Assembly (NCBI GenBank): GCA_973895155.1
Contig: OZ316896.1
Location: 17,670,001-17,734,000, forward strand
Length of the DNA: 64,000 nucleotides
DNA from: Marsupella aquatica
Lineage: Eukaryota; Marchantiophyta
Reading direction: 5' to 3'
Below are positions 1 to 11,507 of this stretch, in pieces. Numbering within the stretch: the first letter of the stretch is position 1; every line of letters begins with the position of its first letter. Below the pieces are notes generated by a model. That model saw nothing but the letters and a program-made list of their open reading frames with translations. It ran no database searches and was not told where the DNA came from. The translations under genes were made by a program, and so were the position numbers.

Positions 1-3000
1 CGTTGGAATGGAGACCCATCGAATCAAGACCCTCCAACTGGGGCTTTGTACTGGACGCTCCTCGCTTTTGACCAACTTCAGCCGTCACTGGTGCTTTCTC
101 CTCAGGTTTCGACTTGCTTTTAAGATCTGATACATCCTCGGAAGAATGAGCCACCTTGGTTGGTGAAGTTTTCGCTCCGTCTTTACCACCTTCCTTGACT
201 GAGTTCTCTTTGCCAATATCCCTGGACACATTCCCTTTCCCTGTGTCGGAAGTGCGCAGAGACGAGTCCATCTTTACTAGGTCATCTTCGTCAGAGTCGT
301 GCACTGCAACAGCGGCAGCTTCGATCATGTAGAGTGGTTTCTTCCTGTCTGAACTGGATCCAGCATCTCGGAAGGGTGACTGGCGGGTTTCACCCTCATC
401 AAAAATTCGCTGTACGGAACGGATGGGAGTTGCCAAACGTGCATTGTGGTGGCTGATTACTCTCAACAGGTCCAACAAAATTATCTCCTGAAATCAGTAA
501 AAATTGTATGAGTGGAAATAAAAACAGGCCTCACTCCGTGCAAAGCAATGTTAAAAGTTACGAGCGGCAAAAATAAGGGTTTAAACAAGTAACTAAGCGA
601 TGCATTCATTCTTGACCTCGATATTTAACCGAGTACTACGAAGTGCAACTCTTCAGCCTTGCAGGTTTGTGTCAGAGCTTACTTTAACACGTAAATATTC
701 CTCAAAATGTGATGTCTTTACAAAACATGATACCAGAATCTGTGAGCAGAAAACAACGACCGAAAATTAGAGTTGCACAAAACAAGCCGAAGCAAACATC
801 ATTATAAAATCACGGAGTACGGGAAGTTCATTAAAAATGTTAGAGAAAAGAGAGCTCACCAATAACGACTGATTGTCAGGGTCAATATTATCAAAAAATG
901 CTCGGCGATGTAGTCTTTGCTGTTCTACATTAGGATTCTTTGAGATCACCTTCCTCATATCGGAAACAATATCCTGCACATCAGCAAATTTTTGTTGACT
1001 ATTGAATGACAGGAAAATTCTTGAAGGAGTGAATTGAAACCTGAGCGAACTGCCAACTATAATTCTCAGTTAATAGAGTCAAAGACGAAGGAACTTACAG
1101 AGATTTTGCCAACATCAAGATGGCTGATTCCAAAGTGCGTCTTTATGCGCCAGTGAGTTTTCTGACTAAGATTGCGGACAACACTGACAGTAAACTTGTG
1201 GTTAGGAATGTGCACGGCCTCCCTATCATCGCCTCTGATGACTGTCGGCGACCACCATCCCACATGCTGCATACATATACCAGCCATCAATGGCTATCAG
1301 GATACTAGACGACATGCTCAAAATTCTGGTGCTTCCCACAAATCCTAAACTCCCTGACAACAGAAACATTTCCGCGATCAGAGTGGCTTTTGGGATAGCA
1401 TCGATGGGCATGCAGTTGCACATTTCCTATGAACCGCTGTAGACAAACTGGAGCTAGTGACTGAGCATCGCAAGTACCTCTACAGTACCAGAAACTTCCT
1501 GGCCTTCAATTTTCGTCTGAATCCACTCATTCTCCACAAATGGCCGTGTTGCATGGATCATGATGCTCGATAAAAAGTTTGTGAAGATCTGCACCAAATA
1601 TCAAGTCAAGAGTAAACAATCCGTTCACATACAAAGGTAATCTGAAGTGAGGGTTAAAGACAATCAATCATAAGATTCGAAACGAAAGACATACATATAA
1701 GTCCACAATGGTCTGCCTCACGAACGAGAAGAATGCTTACCTCACGACCAGCAAGAGTAAGAAGTACTGTTCCAAAACCTCCGGCAGTGATCAATTTTTG
1801 CGTTGAGAACCCTAATAACTCCATGAAAAGGCAAACAGCAGCTACCCAGACTGAAGTATACACTGTGTTACCAACAAACTGAACTCCAATCTGGATCCAA
1901 GCAACACAGTCCAGATCAGGTTGTAAACTTACGAATCTGAGTCATCAAACAGTCTATTAAAAAACTGATGTACGACACAAAGACGATAAGAACAAGACAG
2001 AGAATAGCAATTAAAGTATTACATTGCGTGAATTTGCTTCTTGGCGCTCCATCATTGTCTTCTGGACCTGCTGCGTCAAGCTGCAACCATTTCACTCGTT
2101 CCCTTAGAATTCATCCATTGAACCTGAGAATAGTACAAAATAAGAGACGCAAAACCTTATATGGTCGTTGAGTGTGGCTTACCTGGCAGTGCAAAATGCA
2201 AATGCAAGTACGGTGGACAGCGACCGTACAAAATTGATAAATCTCCCCTTCACTGCATGGCTAGCCTCCGATGACAAGATCACAGGATCAAACGCTCTGC
2301 AAGACAAATAACAATTTTAAGAAATTTGTAGTCCGCCACGTCTACCGAGCTTCTTAGCACCATTACTATTCTAACAAAGTGGACCAAGTTACCTAAAAAT
2401 CGGAACGACAAAAGCAAGCCCATGTCCCCATAATCCTCCCCTCTGAACATTGCTAAATAGTTTTCCCTCAGACTCTTTCACTGCGCCCTTGCTGATCAGG
2501 GCCATCCCCAGTCCAATACAAGAGTCCAACCCTGACACGGTCATCTCAATCGAAAGAGTACTCATTTTGAGATTTCTGCAACATGAAAAGCAGATGCACG
2601 AAAATCTATTTTCTCGCAGTACAGTTTGACAGAGTAGCGGTACCTGCATATCATGATAACTCCAATCCACAGGAAGAGAGGTCTCACGTAGGATGACAGA
2701 ATATGGTGAGTTCGGCTGGACGACCATTTGACATCCTCCTGATTTTAGGGACAAAAAAACATGCCTTAATATATACGAAGTATTGAAGCGCTTCCATCAC
2801 AAATAATCGAGAATAAAAGTTTAACACACCCTGAGGGCAAACTACCCTCACCTTCCTGACAATCTTGCGGAGGAAACGCATGGTTGGCCCCAGGCCCCAT
2901 ATAGAGAAAACCACGAAAGCGAGAGCAGGACCACATTGGACCGCAAGTGGATCCTTTTGAAGAGCTGCGAATCCCCTGTTCACGAGTAAAGACAACTATG

Positions 3001-3391
3001 AGAAGTTCCAACAAAGCCGTACACAAAGAAGCCTCCAATTCCTTTTCGAAAATTATTTTGACACTGAACCAGAAACGAGCAGAACTTGACCGTGCAGACA
3101 CAAAGCAATCCGAAAGAAGTCCTTCCACGGTATCTAAGAGTGGATTTTAGAGTAGAAGTATTAGTTTAGTCCAGAAAATAGGGCAACTACTCTAATGGTA
3201 TACCTGGTCAAGGCGTAACCAACAGCCTTCGCAGATGAAATAGCGAGGTTCTTGGAATTCTCCGCCAGAGCAACTGAGGATGCCCTAGTTTCCAGGGATG
3301 CTGGCCAGGACGTAGACTGACTGAGAGGCATAGTCCGTACATCGTGCCACACCCTTGCCGACCATACATCTCGGAGGAAAGATCCGCCACT
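1..3391 (-). CDS. MSL2/3-like: MscS-like mechanosensitive channel, chloroplast MSL2/MSL3 type (3' end off the window)
   Basis: Plastid-envelope mechanosensitive channel of the MscS family, known to relieve osmotic stress and influence plastid shape. Exons were read on the minus strand and joined by phase: 3391-3204, 2975-2852, 2738-2644, 2575-2393 (optional, see findings), 2296-2183, 2080-2023, 1890-1741, 1588-1478, 1266-1099, 973-860, 739-683, and 487 running past base 1. Every junction uses GT-AG and keeps frame. Family-typical strings include [88 protein letters not shown] and [20 protein letters not shown]. Transmembrane segments lie in the 2975-2852, 2738-2644, 2296-2183 and 1890-1741 exons. 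The last exon becomes a charged Lys/Glu/Ser tail, as in plant MSL2/3. The transit-peptide exon upstream of 3391 was not resolved. Confidence 0.95.
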
Positions 3392-4950
3392 CTGAGGATT
3401 GGAAGAGACAAAAAAGCATCATGCAAACAAATTCTTTCTCTTGCCTTGTTTTTGTTGGTGGGGTTGGAGATCAAAGCAACAAGACAACATGACTACACTA
3501 AAACCAAAAGAGGCACAGCAAGTGGGCATTTATAGAATTTTCATTGTAACAGCACCTACGTCTGAAGTAGATTTACAGCTAAATCCTCGAGAATTTAATA
3601 GAAATTGGCTATACCGAAATATCGGAAGAACGTCCGAGGACACCACGGCCCACGGGATGCGCCCTAGTCTTCTGCCTCAATTTCCCATGCTGCAAAGATT
3701 CCAGAGTTGACCTTAAATGATTAAATTCCTCTATTGTAATCAATTAGGGATTGAAAATTTAGGGAAAATAAATCACATTCACTCATAGCAATATCCACCC
3801 AGCAGACGAAAAAGGGTGAAAAAAGGTGCCTCGATAACGATCTGCAATGCTGAGAAACTTCCGTCTGGCGCAATCGAACCGCAAGTTCGAACCAGTTGCA
3901 ATGACACAATGCTCATTCTTACGGGCAAGCCTCCCACATGCGGCCCTTTTCAGACTGAGGTTTCGGACTTGATAAATCTTCAAGTGTAACAGTGGTAGCC
4001 ACGGCTAGCTGCAACAACGAGGCGGCAAACGAGGAGGCCACCGCCACTGACTGCCCGAGCACCTGTGCCGCCTCGTACGGAGCTTCAAAAGGTGAAGAAG
4101 ACTTATCTACCCTAACCGCAAACCTCATGCTCAACAAGGAACTACCATACCCAAAAACTCCAGCCCCGTTGCAGCGTTAGCGGCAGGAACCAAAACAGAA
4201 TTCGTCCTCCTCACACCTTGACAATCTCTCCTACTAACCGCTTGAAAAACGTCGTGCAAATCCGAGACTGCTTCTGTTCGGTCTGGAAATTCACATGCGA
4301 TCTAAACAACCTCTCGCCTTCGCACAGCGCCAGAAAGAACAGCAAGATGCAAACCAATCCGAGAATGAGAGACCCGCACAAGAACCGCCAATTCCCGCCA
4401 CCCTGCATACATACATACAAGCTTCCTGCAGCCGCTCTCTTCTCACAAACTCCTCCAGTCCTATGCCCCTCTCCCTCCCGGGTCTATCTCATCTGATCCA
4501 ATCGTCAAGCCCACCCTTCGTAACACGCAACGATCCTCCTCAATTCGCTCCACGCAACAATACGACCCCGCCCTGTTCACCCTGTTCACCCTGCTCAGCA
4601 CGTTCTTAGCATGCCAAAAGCCCAAAAGCCCCAATTCCCCTTTCCAGTTCAGCACCTCCAGACCCCGCAACCAAATCCGCCCAATTTCGCAACAACTTGC
4701 AGCAGCTTACTCGAAATTCCACCACCTCAACATTCCTCAATCGTCCTACCACCGAAATTCATCGACCAAAATCGAAATCTCCACCACAAAACACTCCGAC
4801 GAATCGCTCCTCTCAGCAGAGACCGCGTCGTGGAGAGGCAACGAGCAAGAGCGCGAGAGAGAGCACGAAACCGAAAGAAGAGCAGATGTGAACGAAAAGG
4901 CGAAAAAGAGACACTGGAAAACGCGACCGACTTCTTGTAGGGGATAATGT
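3392..4950 (-). other. 5' region of the MSL gene: unresolved transit-peptide exon, leader intron and UTR
   Basis: The first resolved MSL exon starts at 3391 after a strong acceptor (pyrimidine-rich, ending CAG) and needs an upstream exon ending in phase 0. A minus-strand open stretch, 4137-3929, begins with ATG, is rich in Ala/Ser/Val and ends next to a GTAAGA donor, so it could be a transit-peptide exon. Its phase does not fit the 3391 exon directly, so an additional exon or a different start is needed. From about 4200 to 4930 the minus strand is purine-poor and pyrimidine-rich, like a plant 5' leader. No other gene is seen here. Confidence 0.45.
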
Positions 4951-5275
4951 ACGCTCCTTAACCGTCCGATGTACCCCCGCTTGCTCAGCCGCTGGATCTC
5001 GGAGCATATACCTTCGCCCTACGTCGGCCCCCCGGTACTCGGGATATCCCCTCTCATCCAACGGCCGTGAGCGAGTTTCTGGCCGCTCGGCCCCGCATCG
5101 GCCGTTGCTTCGTCGCGACGCGTGTGGAAGTTGGCCGTTTCTTTCTGTTCCCTTCGGACCGGTCCCCCGGCTAAAGCCGACGGACCGGACCGGTTCCCCC
5201 ATTTCGGCCCACGTGCTACGATAGCATTCCGTAGCATAGCACTCTAGCAGGCCTTTGTAGGTACATTCTTTTTGG
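4951..5275 (-). promoter_or_regulatory. CpG-rich candidate promoter with a G-box
   Basis: This stretch is visibly richer in G+C and CpG than its AT-rich surroundings and lies just upstream of the MSL leader. It contains CCCACGTGC near 5208, a G-box/ABRE-type core. Both facts fit a promoter for the minus-strand MSL gene, but no TATA box or start site could be fixed, and a fragment of an old mobile element would also be possible. Confidence 0.35.
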
Positions 5276-5560
5276 GCGACCTTCCTAGCTTATGAGAGGC
5301 TCAGAGGTATCAGTGTTTTTATTTGGCGTGGGACCAAATAGGGTAGGTGGCGAGTCAATAAACTTTCTAGGAGAGCTTCCTAGCTTATGAGAGGCAAGTG
5401 GTGTCATTGTTTTTATTTAGCGTGGGACCAGATAGGGTAGGCGGGAGAGCCAATAAACTGGACCACAAAAGAACCTCAACTTGTAAAATTTCCCAGTGTT
5501 TTTAGCGTGGGACCAAATAGGGTAGGTGGGAGCCAATAAACTGGACCACAAAAGAACGTA
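5276..5560. repeat. Three-copy imperfect tandem repeat, about 75-110 bp units
   Basis: Three successive copies share the cores CTTCCTAGCTTATGAGAGG, GCGTGGGACC, ATAGGGTAGG and CAATAAACTGGACCACAAAA. Copies lie at about 5276-5367, 5371-5483 and 5496-5560; the third lacks the first core. No coding potential is seen. The array abuts the left end of the following mobile element. Confidence 0.8.
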
Positions 5561-6236
5561 CGTGTTTTTTTCCAGGTAGTACTGGGTACAGTCATCAAAT
5601 TAAGTGCACATTCCCATCTCTCTCTAAATGCACACTTGCCGGAAGAAGCATCCGGTGTGCATTTCACAAAGTTTGCACTACATCATAAGTGCACTTTTCA
5701 AGTTGACATTCTTGTGACTACATTCCTAAATTGGACATTTATTCTCTAACTATGATCCCCTACATATGGAATGCACTTATCACTGAGTGTACTGAGTCAT
5801 AGAAGTTGTCCAAGGAATTGTTTGCTTACCCGTAAGTGTTCATCGAGTTAGAATGCCTCCATGTGCAATGGGCACAATGGGCACCACTCTCAGTGAACAC
5901 ACTTATGACTCCTCTAAATTGTACATCCCTGCCCTAGACGTGATCACCTACCCCATAAGTGCAATTCAAACAGTATAAAATTCCCTGCACTTATCACTAA
6001 AGAGATATATGCTTGATGGGCCCTCTACGGAACCTTTCTTACCTGATGGGCCCCTGGGGAACTTTTTTTACCTGATGGGCCCCCTCTTAATGATTTGTAC
6101 TCACTGTTCTTGTGAGGGCCAAACTCTGCAGTTTACCACAACATAACTTAACGTTGTACACTGCGTGGTCGTGTCCAATCCTCCGTGGTCCGCGCCGTAG
6201 TGAGAATTCATCATAATCTAAAGGTACCCTCAGATT

Positions 6237-6692
6237 ATGGCTCCACAAACAAAAGGCGACAATCATGTTCAACTGGAATCTGAGGCTGGTGTAGTGAAAG
6301 CTGGACCATATGGGCGAGTAGAAGGTCCTGTGAGGAGAACGCCTAGAAGGCTGTCGATTGCTTTGCCTTACAATTGTTATCTAGGCGCGCCCTCTCCAAA
6401 GAAATGGTATGCAATTGCAAAGGGCAGGAGTCCTGGGATTTACCGCACTTGGGAGGAGGCAGAGGCTCAGGTCACTGGTTTTAGTGGAGCAAATCATAAG
6501 TCCTTCAAGTCCCACTCTGAAGCTGAGACATGGCTACAACGTCAGTTCAATGCAATGGGTGCACAATGGAAGGCCCCTAATCTAGCCGATAGGCATAGGG
6601 TCAATGTTGAATTGCTTGGAATAGACGAGTCTGGCCATGAAGTGTTCAAATGTGACTGTTGTGAGGAGATTTTCTGTAGCAATGAACATTAG
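6237..6692 (+). CDS. RNase H1 N-terminal (hybrid-binding) domain protein carried by the mobile element
   Basis: 151-residue ORF starting at ATG 6237. Residues about 56-102 match the RNase H1 N-terminal RNA/DNA hybrid-binding fold: KKWYAIAKGRSPGIY, then TWEEAEAQVTGFSGA, then HKSFKSHSEAETWL. This module also occurs in the viroplasmin-like family, and eukaryotic RNase H1 uses it to hold RNA-DNA hybrids. There is no catalytic RNase H domain after it. The C-terminus has a Cys cluster, KCDCCEEIFCSNEH, that could bind metal. An open stretch in another frame (about 6637-6867) follows immediately, so the gene may be longer with a frameshift or an intron near 6690. The surrounding sequence is the inverted-repeat element, so a transposon-borne or captured gene is likely. 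Expression is unknown. Confidence 0.7.
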   Translation: MAPQTKGDNHVQLESEAGVVKAGPYGRVEGPVRRTPRRLSIALPYNCYLGAPSPKKWYAIAKGRSPGIYRTWEEAEAQVTGFSGANHKSFKSHSEAETWLQRQFNAMGAQWKAPNLADRHRVNVELLGIDESGHEVFKCDCCEEIFCSNEH

Positions 6693-7787
6693 ACCCATAC
6701 GGGGTAATGGGTATAGCTTACGATTGGCTGAGGTGATGGGTACAATTCAGGATTCCCTGAGCTCCCACTGTAACTCGTTGCAGACTAGGCAGAGGCTAGC
6801 AGCAGAAGTAATTGTAGTTTTGCAAATTTTGAAGACTGCATACGCAGATGTACTCCACACATTTTGAAATCAGCAATTGAAGCAATTATTGGAATTTGCA
6901 ATGTTGAGTGCATGGACGTCCATTTCTGTGCAATGTGTATTGAGCTATTCTTTGCTGCCTCATGGTGTTGTATTCCATTACTATTGGCCCAGGTCTGTTT
7001 AGCAGCAAATTGCGCCAAGGTCTACCTCGCGACCGTTCGACCTTCCTGAACGGGATCTGCAATCGAGTGTCCGCCGCAACAACCCATATATTTTCCTACT
7101 TTGGTACGAAGACAAAAACCATATTGTCTTCATGTACATACACCCGAAGCTGCGTAACAGTGTAGGAACAAAACCAAGTAACTTTGACCCATGCCCCCCC
7201 TGGTAACCATCGTTCTTCTGTCCAAAGAGCATCCAAACACTCAAATTGCCCCCCTCTTGCAACGGCACAATTTTGGTGGAAGCGTGGAATGAAGACAATA
7301 ATCATGTTGTGTTCACATGTTTCATTCATTGCATGCTGTATTTTGGACTTCAAATCACCATTTTTTCAGGGTAGCCACCATACATACTCAGCATGTTTGT
7401 ACAAACTTATCAGGATGTTTATGTTGTTAATGGACCTGTCACACATACTCTGGATGCTTATGCTCTTAGAGTTTTTTACTAACTTGTCCCCTAAACTATT
7501 ACCCAATATTATTAACTTGTTCCTCAGACAAAATTAATTATTAACTTAATTGTCCCCCATTTTGAATTTGGGTTAATATTAACTCATATATGGGTTCCCG
7601 TAACCAAGTGAGGCCGATAAAGAGGTGCCCTGATGGGCTCATACGATCCAATAACAACTTGCCAGATGGTAATGGGAACCCATATACATTTTAATATTGA
7701 TACAAATACGAAATGGGGGACATGTTGATAAAAAAATTTGTTTTGGGGGCACCTTAGCAATATTAGGTAATTTGGGGGACAGGTTAG

Positions 7788-7814
7788 TAGGGTTTAGGGG
7801 TTTAGGGTTTAGGG
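7788..7814 (+). repeat. Interstitial telomere-like TTTAGGG tract
   Basis: Tandem TTTAGGG or TTTAGGGG units (about three), the telomere motif of most land plants, lie inside the mobile element. Too short to be a former chromosome end. Confidence 0.85.
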
Positions 7815-8061
7815 CTCTTAATGAACTTGCTACATATATATGTTCAATTGACAAAACTAGGCCTTACTTAGGAGTTTTGTAGCACTGAGGGTGTTATACC
7901 AATTTTTAGGTACCCCATTAATTCACAACATGTTTTGCAAAAGAAAAGGAAAAGGTAGGAGGGGGATCAATTTTGTCAATCTCTTGACCCACTTCAAGTC
8001 AAACATCTATACATATTCTATTCTTGGGTGTAATTGAAGCCCTACTTTTTGTACAAATGTA

Positions 8062-8191
8062 TAGGGTTTAGGGTGTATAGGCTACTAGTAGCCTCAAAGA
8101 GGGTTTAGGGTGTATAGGCTACTACTAGTCTCAAAGACGGTTTAGGGTGTATAGGCTACTACTAGTCTCAAAGACGGTTTAGGGTTTAGGG
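8062..8191 (+). repeat. Three 37-38 bp tandem units fused to telomere-like motifs
   Basis: Units at 8062-8100, 8101-8138 and 8139-8175 each begin GGTTTAGGGTGTATAGGC and end CTCAAAGA or CTCAAAGAC. They are followed by GGTTTAGGGTTTAGGG. The two later units are nearly identical. The region is non-coding. Confidence 0.85.
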
Positions 8192-8399
8192 TAGGCCTTC
8201 TTTCATTACTTCTAGACCAGAGGCATAACTCACTAAATGGCCTCATTTGAACAATGGAGGTATAGGATGAGTTTTATGGGGTTGTTATTCTTGCCTCACC
8301 TTATACAATACAAAAGGTCGGAGGGGGTGCATAATGGTTTACTTAAACTTGTATTTGGGTAAATTTGACAAAGCAAGAATAAATCAAATAAAGGTTAAA

Positions 8400-9480
8400 C
8401 TCATACAAGTTCATGCTTTTATGTACACACCTCCTCTACAGTAAGGAATCATCTCACGACACAAACACACCTGGCCTCATACGTGGCCATTGGATTGAAG
8501 CAAAAACTAATATTGTCCGTCTATGCGGATTTCATCCATGGTCCCTGCTGCCTCCCAGAACCCCAAGCATGCCGGGCCCGAAGACCCAACATTAATGTGA
8601 CATATGTAAGAGCCTTCTCACTAATATTGTGCCAAATGTTCTTTCTTGCTGTGCCTAATGTTCTTTCTTTGCAAGGATGCCACATAACATGAGGGGGTCT
8701 AACACAAGGAAAACTATATGTGAAGACCCTAAACCGAATTCTCACCTTGCTCAGGCTCTTCCCTTCCAGAATTGCTGCTAGGTTTGAGGCGGGTCTCTTT
8801 CTCCTTCCAAAACATGGACTCTCTTGAGGTGGCGGTCTGTCAGCTTCCGGGATGTCCACATCGCAATACGTCCCCTCTACGCCAGAGATGCACTTGCACT
8901 GCTTCATTATCCTCTTCATCTACACCTGACATGTTCATTGTCATAGGAGAATGTGATCATTGGACTTCAATATTCACTGTGCACATTTGGAGGTACTCCA
9001 CAAGTACTCCACACTGACGCTGACAGCCGCACATGAAAACATCATGAAAAACCCGTGTGCAGTGTGAAAACCAAACCTAATGACGACCCTGCGATACGGT
9101 AAAAATTTCAATCTGAAGACATAATCCATATTGTATTCAAGTCGCGGCTTGGGCAGCGGCAGCCGCTTTTCGTGGTTCTCCCACTTCATGTCCGCGGTTT
9201 CACGTGTTTCTCCCACATATTTCTTTGTTTCTTCGACCATGCAGGGGTGGCCTCCTGCACGGTGTTGAGTCGCCAAAAAACCCATACAAGCAAACGTCAT
9301 GACTACCCAATGATTGGTAAAATTGTGAATCCAAAGACATAATGAATATTGTCTTCACATCGCAGTTTTGGCAACGACGGCTTTTCGCGGTTTGTCGCGG
9401 ATAATTTCCGTGGTTTGTCGATCGACCATGCAGGGTCGACCGCACGGTCTGACCGTGCAGTTTGCCTGGAGTCATGGTTG
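8400..9480. other. Interior of the element; no gene recognised
   Basis: Open frames occur on both strands, for example 8919-8521 minus, but none matches a known family. Short related segments recur around 7085-7130, 9110-9175 and 9330-9410, sharing 'AGACATAATCCATATTGT'-like and 'GGCAACGACGGC'-like strings, which suggests internal rearrangement or decay. Confidence 0.4.
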
Positions 9481-9693
9481 ACCATAGTCTTTTTTTAAAA
9501 CGTGGTTGGTCACTGCAAGGCAGAAAATCCCGTTATAGTGCCCATGATAAGAACTTCTGACAAAAAATACTGACAGGGGGCCTACTGGGTAAAAAAAGTT
9601 CCATAGGGGCCCATCAGGTAAGAAAGGCCCCGTAGAGGGCCCATCAAGCATATAACTCTATCAATAACTGTAAGTCCATGGAATTGCGCGCTT

Positions 9694-9841
9694 ACTGATA
9701 AGTATTTATGTATAATTGTCAAGGATTTGCATTTATAATGTTGTCTTTTAGAGAAAGCTTTTTTGGGACTGATAAGTATTTATGTATACTTGTCAAGGAT
9801 TTGCATTTATAATGTTGTCTTTTAGGGAAAGCTTTTTTGGG
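9694..9841 (+). repeat. 74-bp direct tandem duplication
   Basis: 9694-9767 and 9768-9841 are almost identical; both begin ACTGATAAGTATTTATGTAT and end AAAGCTTTTTTGGG. The copies lie in the right arm of the inverted-repeat element and differ by only a few bases, so the duplication is recent. Confidence 0.9.
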
Positions 9842-9950
9842 CCTGTTTCACAAAAAGTGCAAAACTCCATAGGGAAAAGGGGAGAACGGGATCCTTTGCA
9901 GTTAGCCATGTTTTACACTTATGGAGTGTGCACTTAGAGAGCACTATAGT

Positions 9951-11336
9951 TTGGCCTGCCACAAGACTGAGATTTTACAAGTTGAGGTTCTTTTTAGTCC
10001 AGTTTATCATTCAATGTCAATCTTCAAACTCATGGATCCTCTATTTTTGTCCTCACGGCCTTCTTTCGACAGAGGGTCTTGGTGGCATTTCAGAGGGCAC
10101 AAGCTTTCACTAATCTTCGTAGGGCCGAGGCAGTCGGTTTTAGGATCTCTAGACAGATTCTCCTCTGTAACCCTCCTATGCGGTGTACTTCAGAGCTCTA
10201 CCAGGCTTAGTTTTCAGTTTACCGTCCAATAGGGTTTTTAGTTTGTTGTTTGCTTCTTAGTTTTTTGTTTTAATTTGTGGGAGGCTCCTTGACCTGCTGG
10301 GCCTTTTTGGTCCTTTGGGGGTCTTTCCCTTCCCCCCTTTATTGGGTTCTTTTGCCTTTGGGATCATGTCTCCCGGTTTGACGTTCTTGTTTTTTTGGCA
10401 ATGTGATATATACTACCCTCACTATCTTCTCTTACGCAACTGAATTTTCTATAGGCCATCTTGTCTGACAAGATGTTTGGATGGAACACTCTACCCCCAT
10501 CTCCACTACATAGACAACATTTTTCCTTTGTATGAATGGTAATTGTTTTGGGCCTCCAATAATGTTTGGTCTATTGGAATCCCAAGGACATAAGTTCTAA
10601 TTCATTTAAGCACCAATTTTCTCATCCCTACTTTTTGACACTTTACTAGCCCTGAACACCCATTCTTTGAATGCAAATAAAAACCATGACAAAAAGCATA
10701 CATCATACATATGAGTCCAACTCATGAATCTTTCCATCCGCATGGTGGACCATAGAGTTACAGTCTAGAGGCTTCACTTTAGAAGCCTAGTCCCCAACTT
10801 TAGCTTGGGGTTCGCGCTTTTATAGATAAGATTGCTCACTAATATGTTCAGCTAGCTAAGGGGTAAAGGAGAAAAATGGTTTTTAGACCTGAAATTTTAA
10901 AGTATTAACTGGTGACCAGCACAATTAGCCAGACCTGGAAAATTGAATGGGTGAAAAAGAAACTTGGGAGGATCTATGGTTGGCGTCACCCTTAGCCTGA
11001 CACAAGGAGAACATCTCCTTTGCTAATTGACTTCCCAGTATAGAGAAGCCACCTGACCTCCAAAGAATGTTGAATTTCTATTAGTAATTATTTAATTTTT
11101 GATTTTCTTATGAAGGTATTCTTGTTTGTTTTGGCCATTTGGAATTGTTGGGAACCTTTTAAATTGTTTTCATAAATCTATTTTCACTGTTGACAATCAC
11201 GCCATAGAATTATTTGTTGGGTTTACTTTGCAATGTGCAAGGAGATGCATGGACTAGGGATGTTGTGGGTTAGACAAAAATAAGTATTGCCACAGCAGAA
11301 AGTTACTACCAATGTTCCAATGAGCATGCTACCAAA
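9951..11336. other. Intergenic DNA with probable transposon remnants
   Basis: No gene recognised. Around 10040-10200 the plus strand has an open stretch with a short Arg-rich reading frame, followed by a T/G-rich tail (10220-10420) that resembles the 3' end of a decayed retroelement, but no reverse transcriptase motif is visible. The rest is AT-rich and featureless. Confidence 0.35.
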
Positions 11337-11507
11337 TAGGGCATCTCAAACCTTGAAGTTTGAGGAAAAAATCTTGGCCAGAAACTACCAGTTGTGGTCA
11401 CCTGCTAGGAGTGTTTGGACATTCTTTTTTGTGTCTGCCACTTTTTCCCAAGAATCTGCCTTAATTTGACTGCAACCAGAGGCAGAAAGAAGAGATTTGA
11501 GACTCCC
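11337..11507. mobile_element. MITE, decayed relative of the 31.75-kb MITE
   Basis: About 171 bp beginning TAGGGCATCTCAAACCTTG and ending GATTTGAGACTCCC, so the ends are imperfect inverted repeats. It aligns along its length with the 169-bp element at 31749-31917, sharing TTGGAGTT-like, GTGTCTGCCACTTTT-like and GACTGCAACC-like strings. Target duplication is not clear, consistent with an older insertion. Confidence 0.65.

Larger units (their letters stand above)
5600..9950. mobile_element. DNA-transposon-like element with long imperfect terminal inverted repeats
   Basis: About 90 bp at 6001-6090 reappears inverted at about 9575-9663; both contain TTGATGGGCCCTCTACGG, CTTACCTGATGGGCCCCT and AACTTTTTTTACC. 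The inverted similarity continues weakly outward: CTCTCTAAATGCACACT near 5616 against an inverted CTCTCTAAGTGCACACT near 9940. The left arm is studded with AAGTGCAC or GTGCACTT-like motifs between 5600 and 6000, as in subterminal repeats of plant cut-and-paste elements. The exact ends and target duplication were not found, and no transposase domain was recognised, so the superfamily is undetermined. Inside lie an RNase H1 N-domain ORF, telomere-like tracts and small tandem repeats. Confidence 0.6.

Noticed and set aside
2084-2120. Stronger-looking acceptor at about 2113 for the MSL exon ending at 2023
   Set aside because: It leads to an in-frame stop. The acceptor ending at 2081 gives [20 protein letters not shown], which fits the family and the phases on both sides.
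3000-3150. Open minus-strand stretch considered as an MSL exon
   Set aside because: Joining 3204 directly to 2975 keeps the frame (ALTR then GFAAL), and none of the three frames here resembles MSL, so this is intron.
6237-6692. Interpretation of the ORF as an integrated caulimovirus gene because of its viroplasmin-like domain
   Set aside because: The domain is shared with eukaryotic RNase H1, there is no other virus-type gene nearby, and the surroundings are a DNA-element inverted repeat.
8521-8919. 132-codon minus-strand open frame inside the inverted-repeat element
   Set aside because: No recognisable domain and no repeat copy to test conservation.
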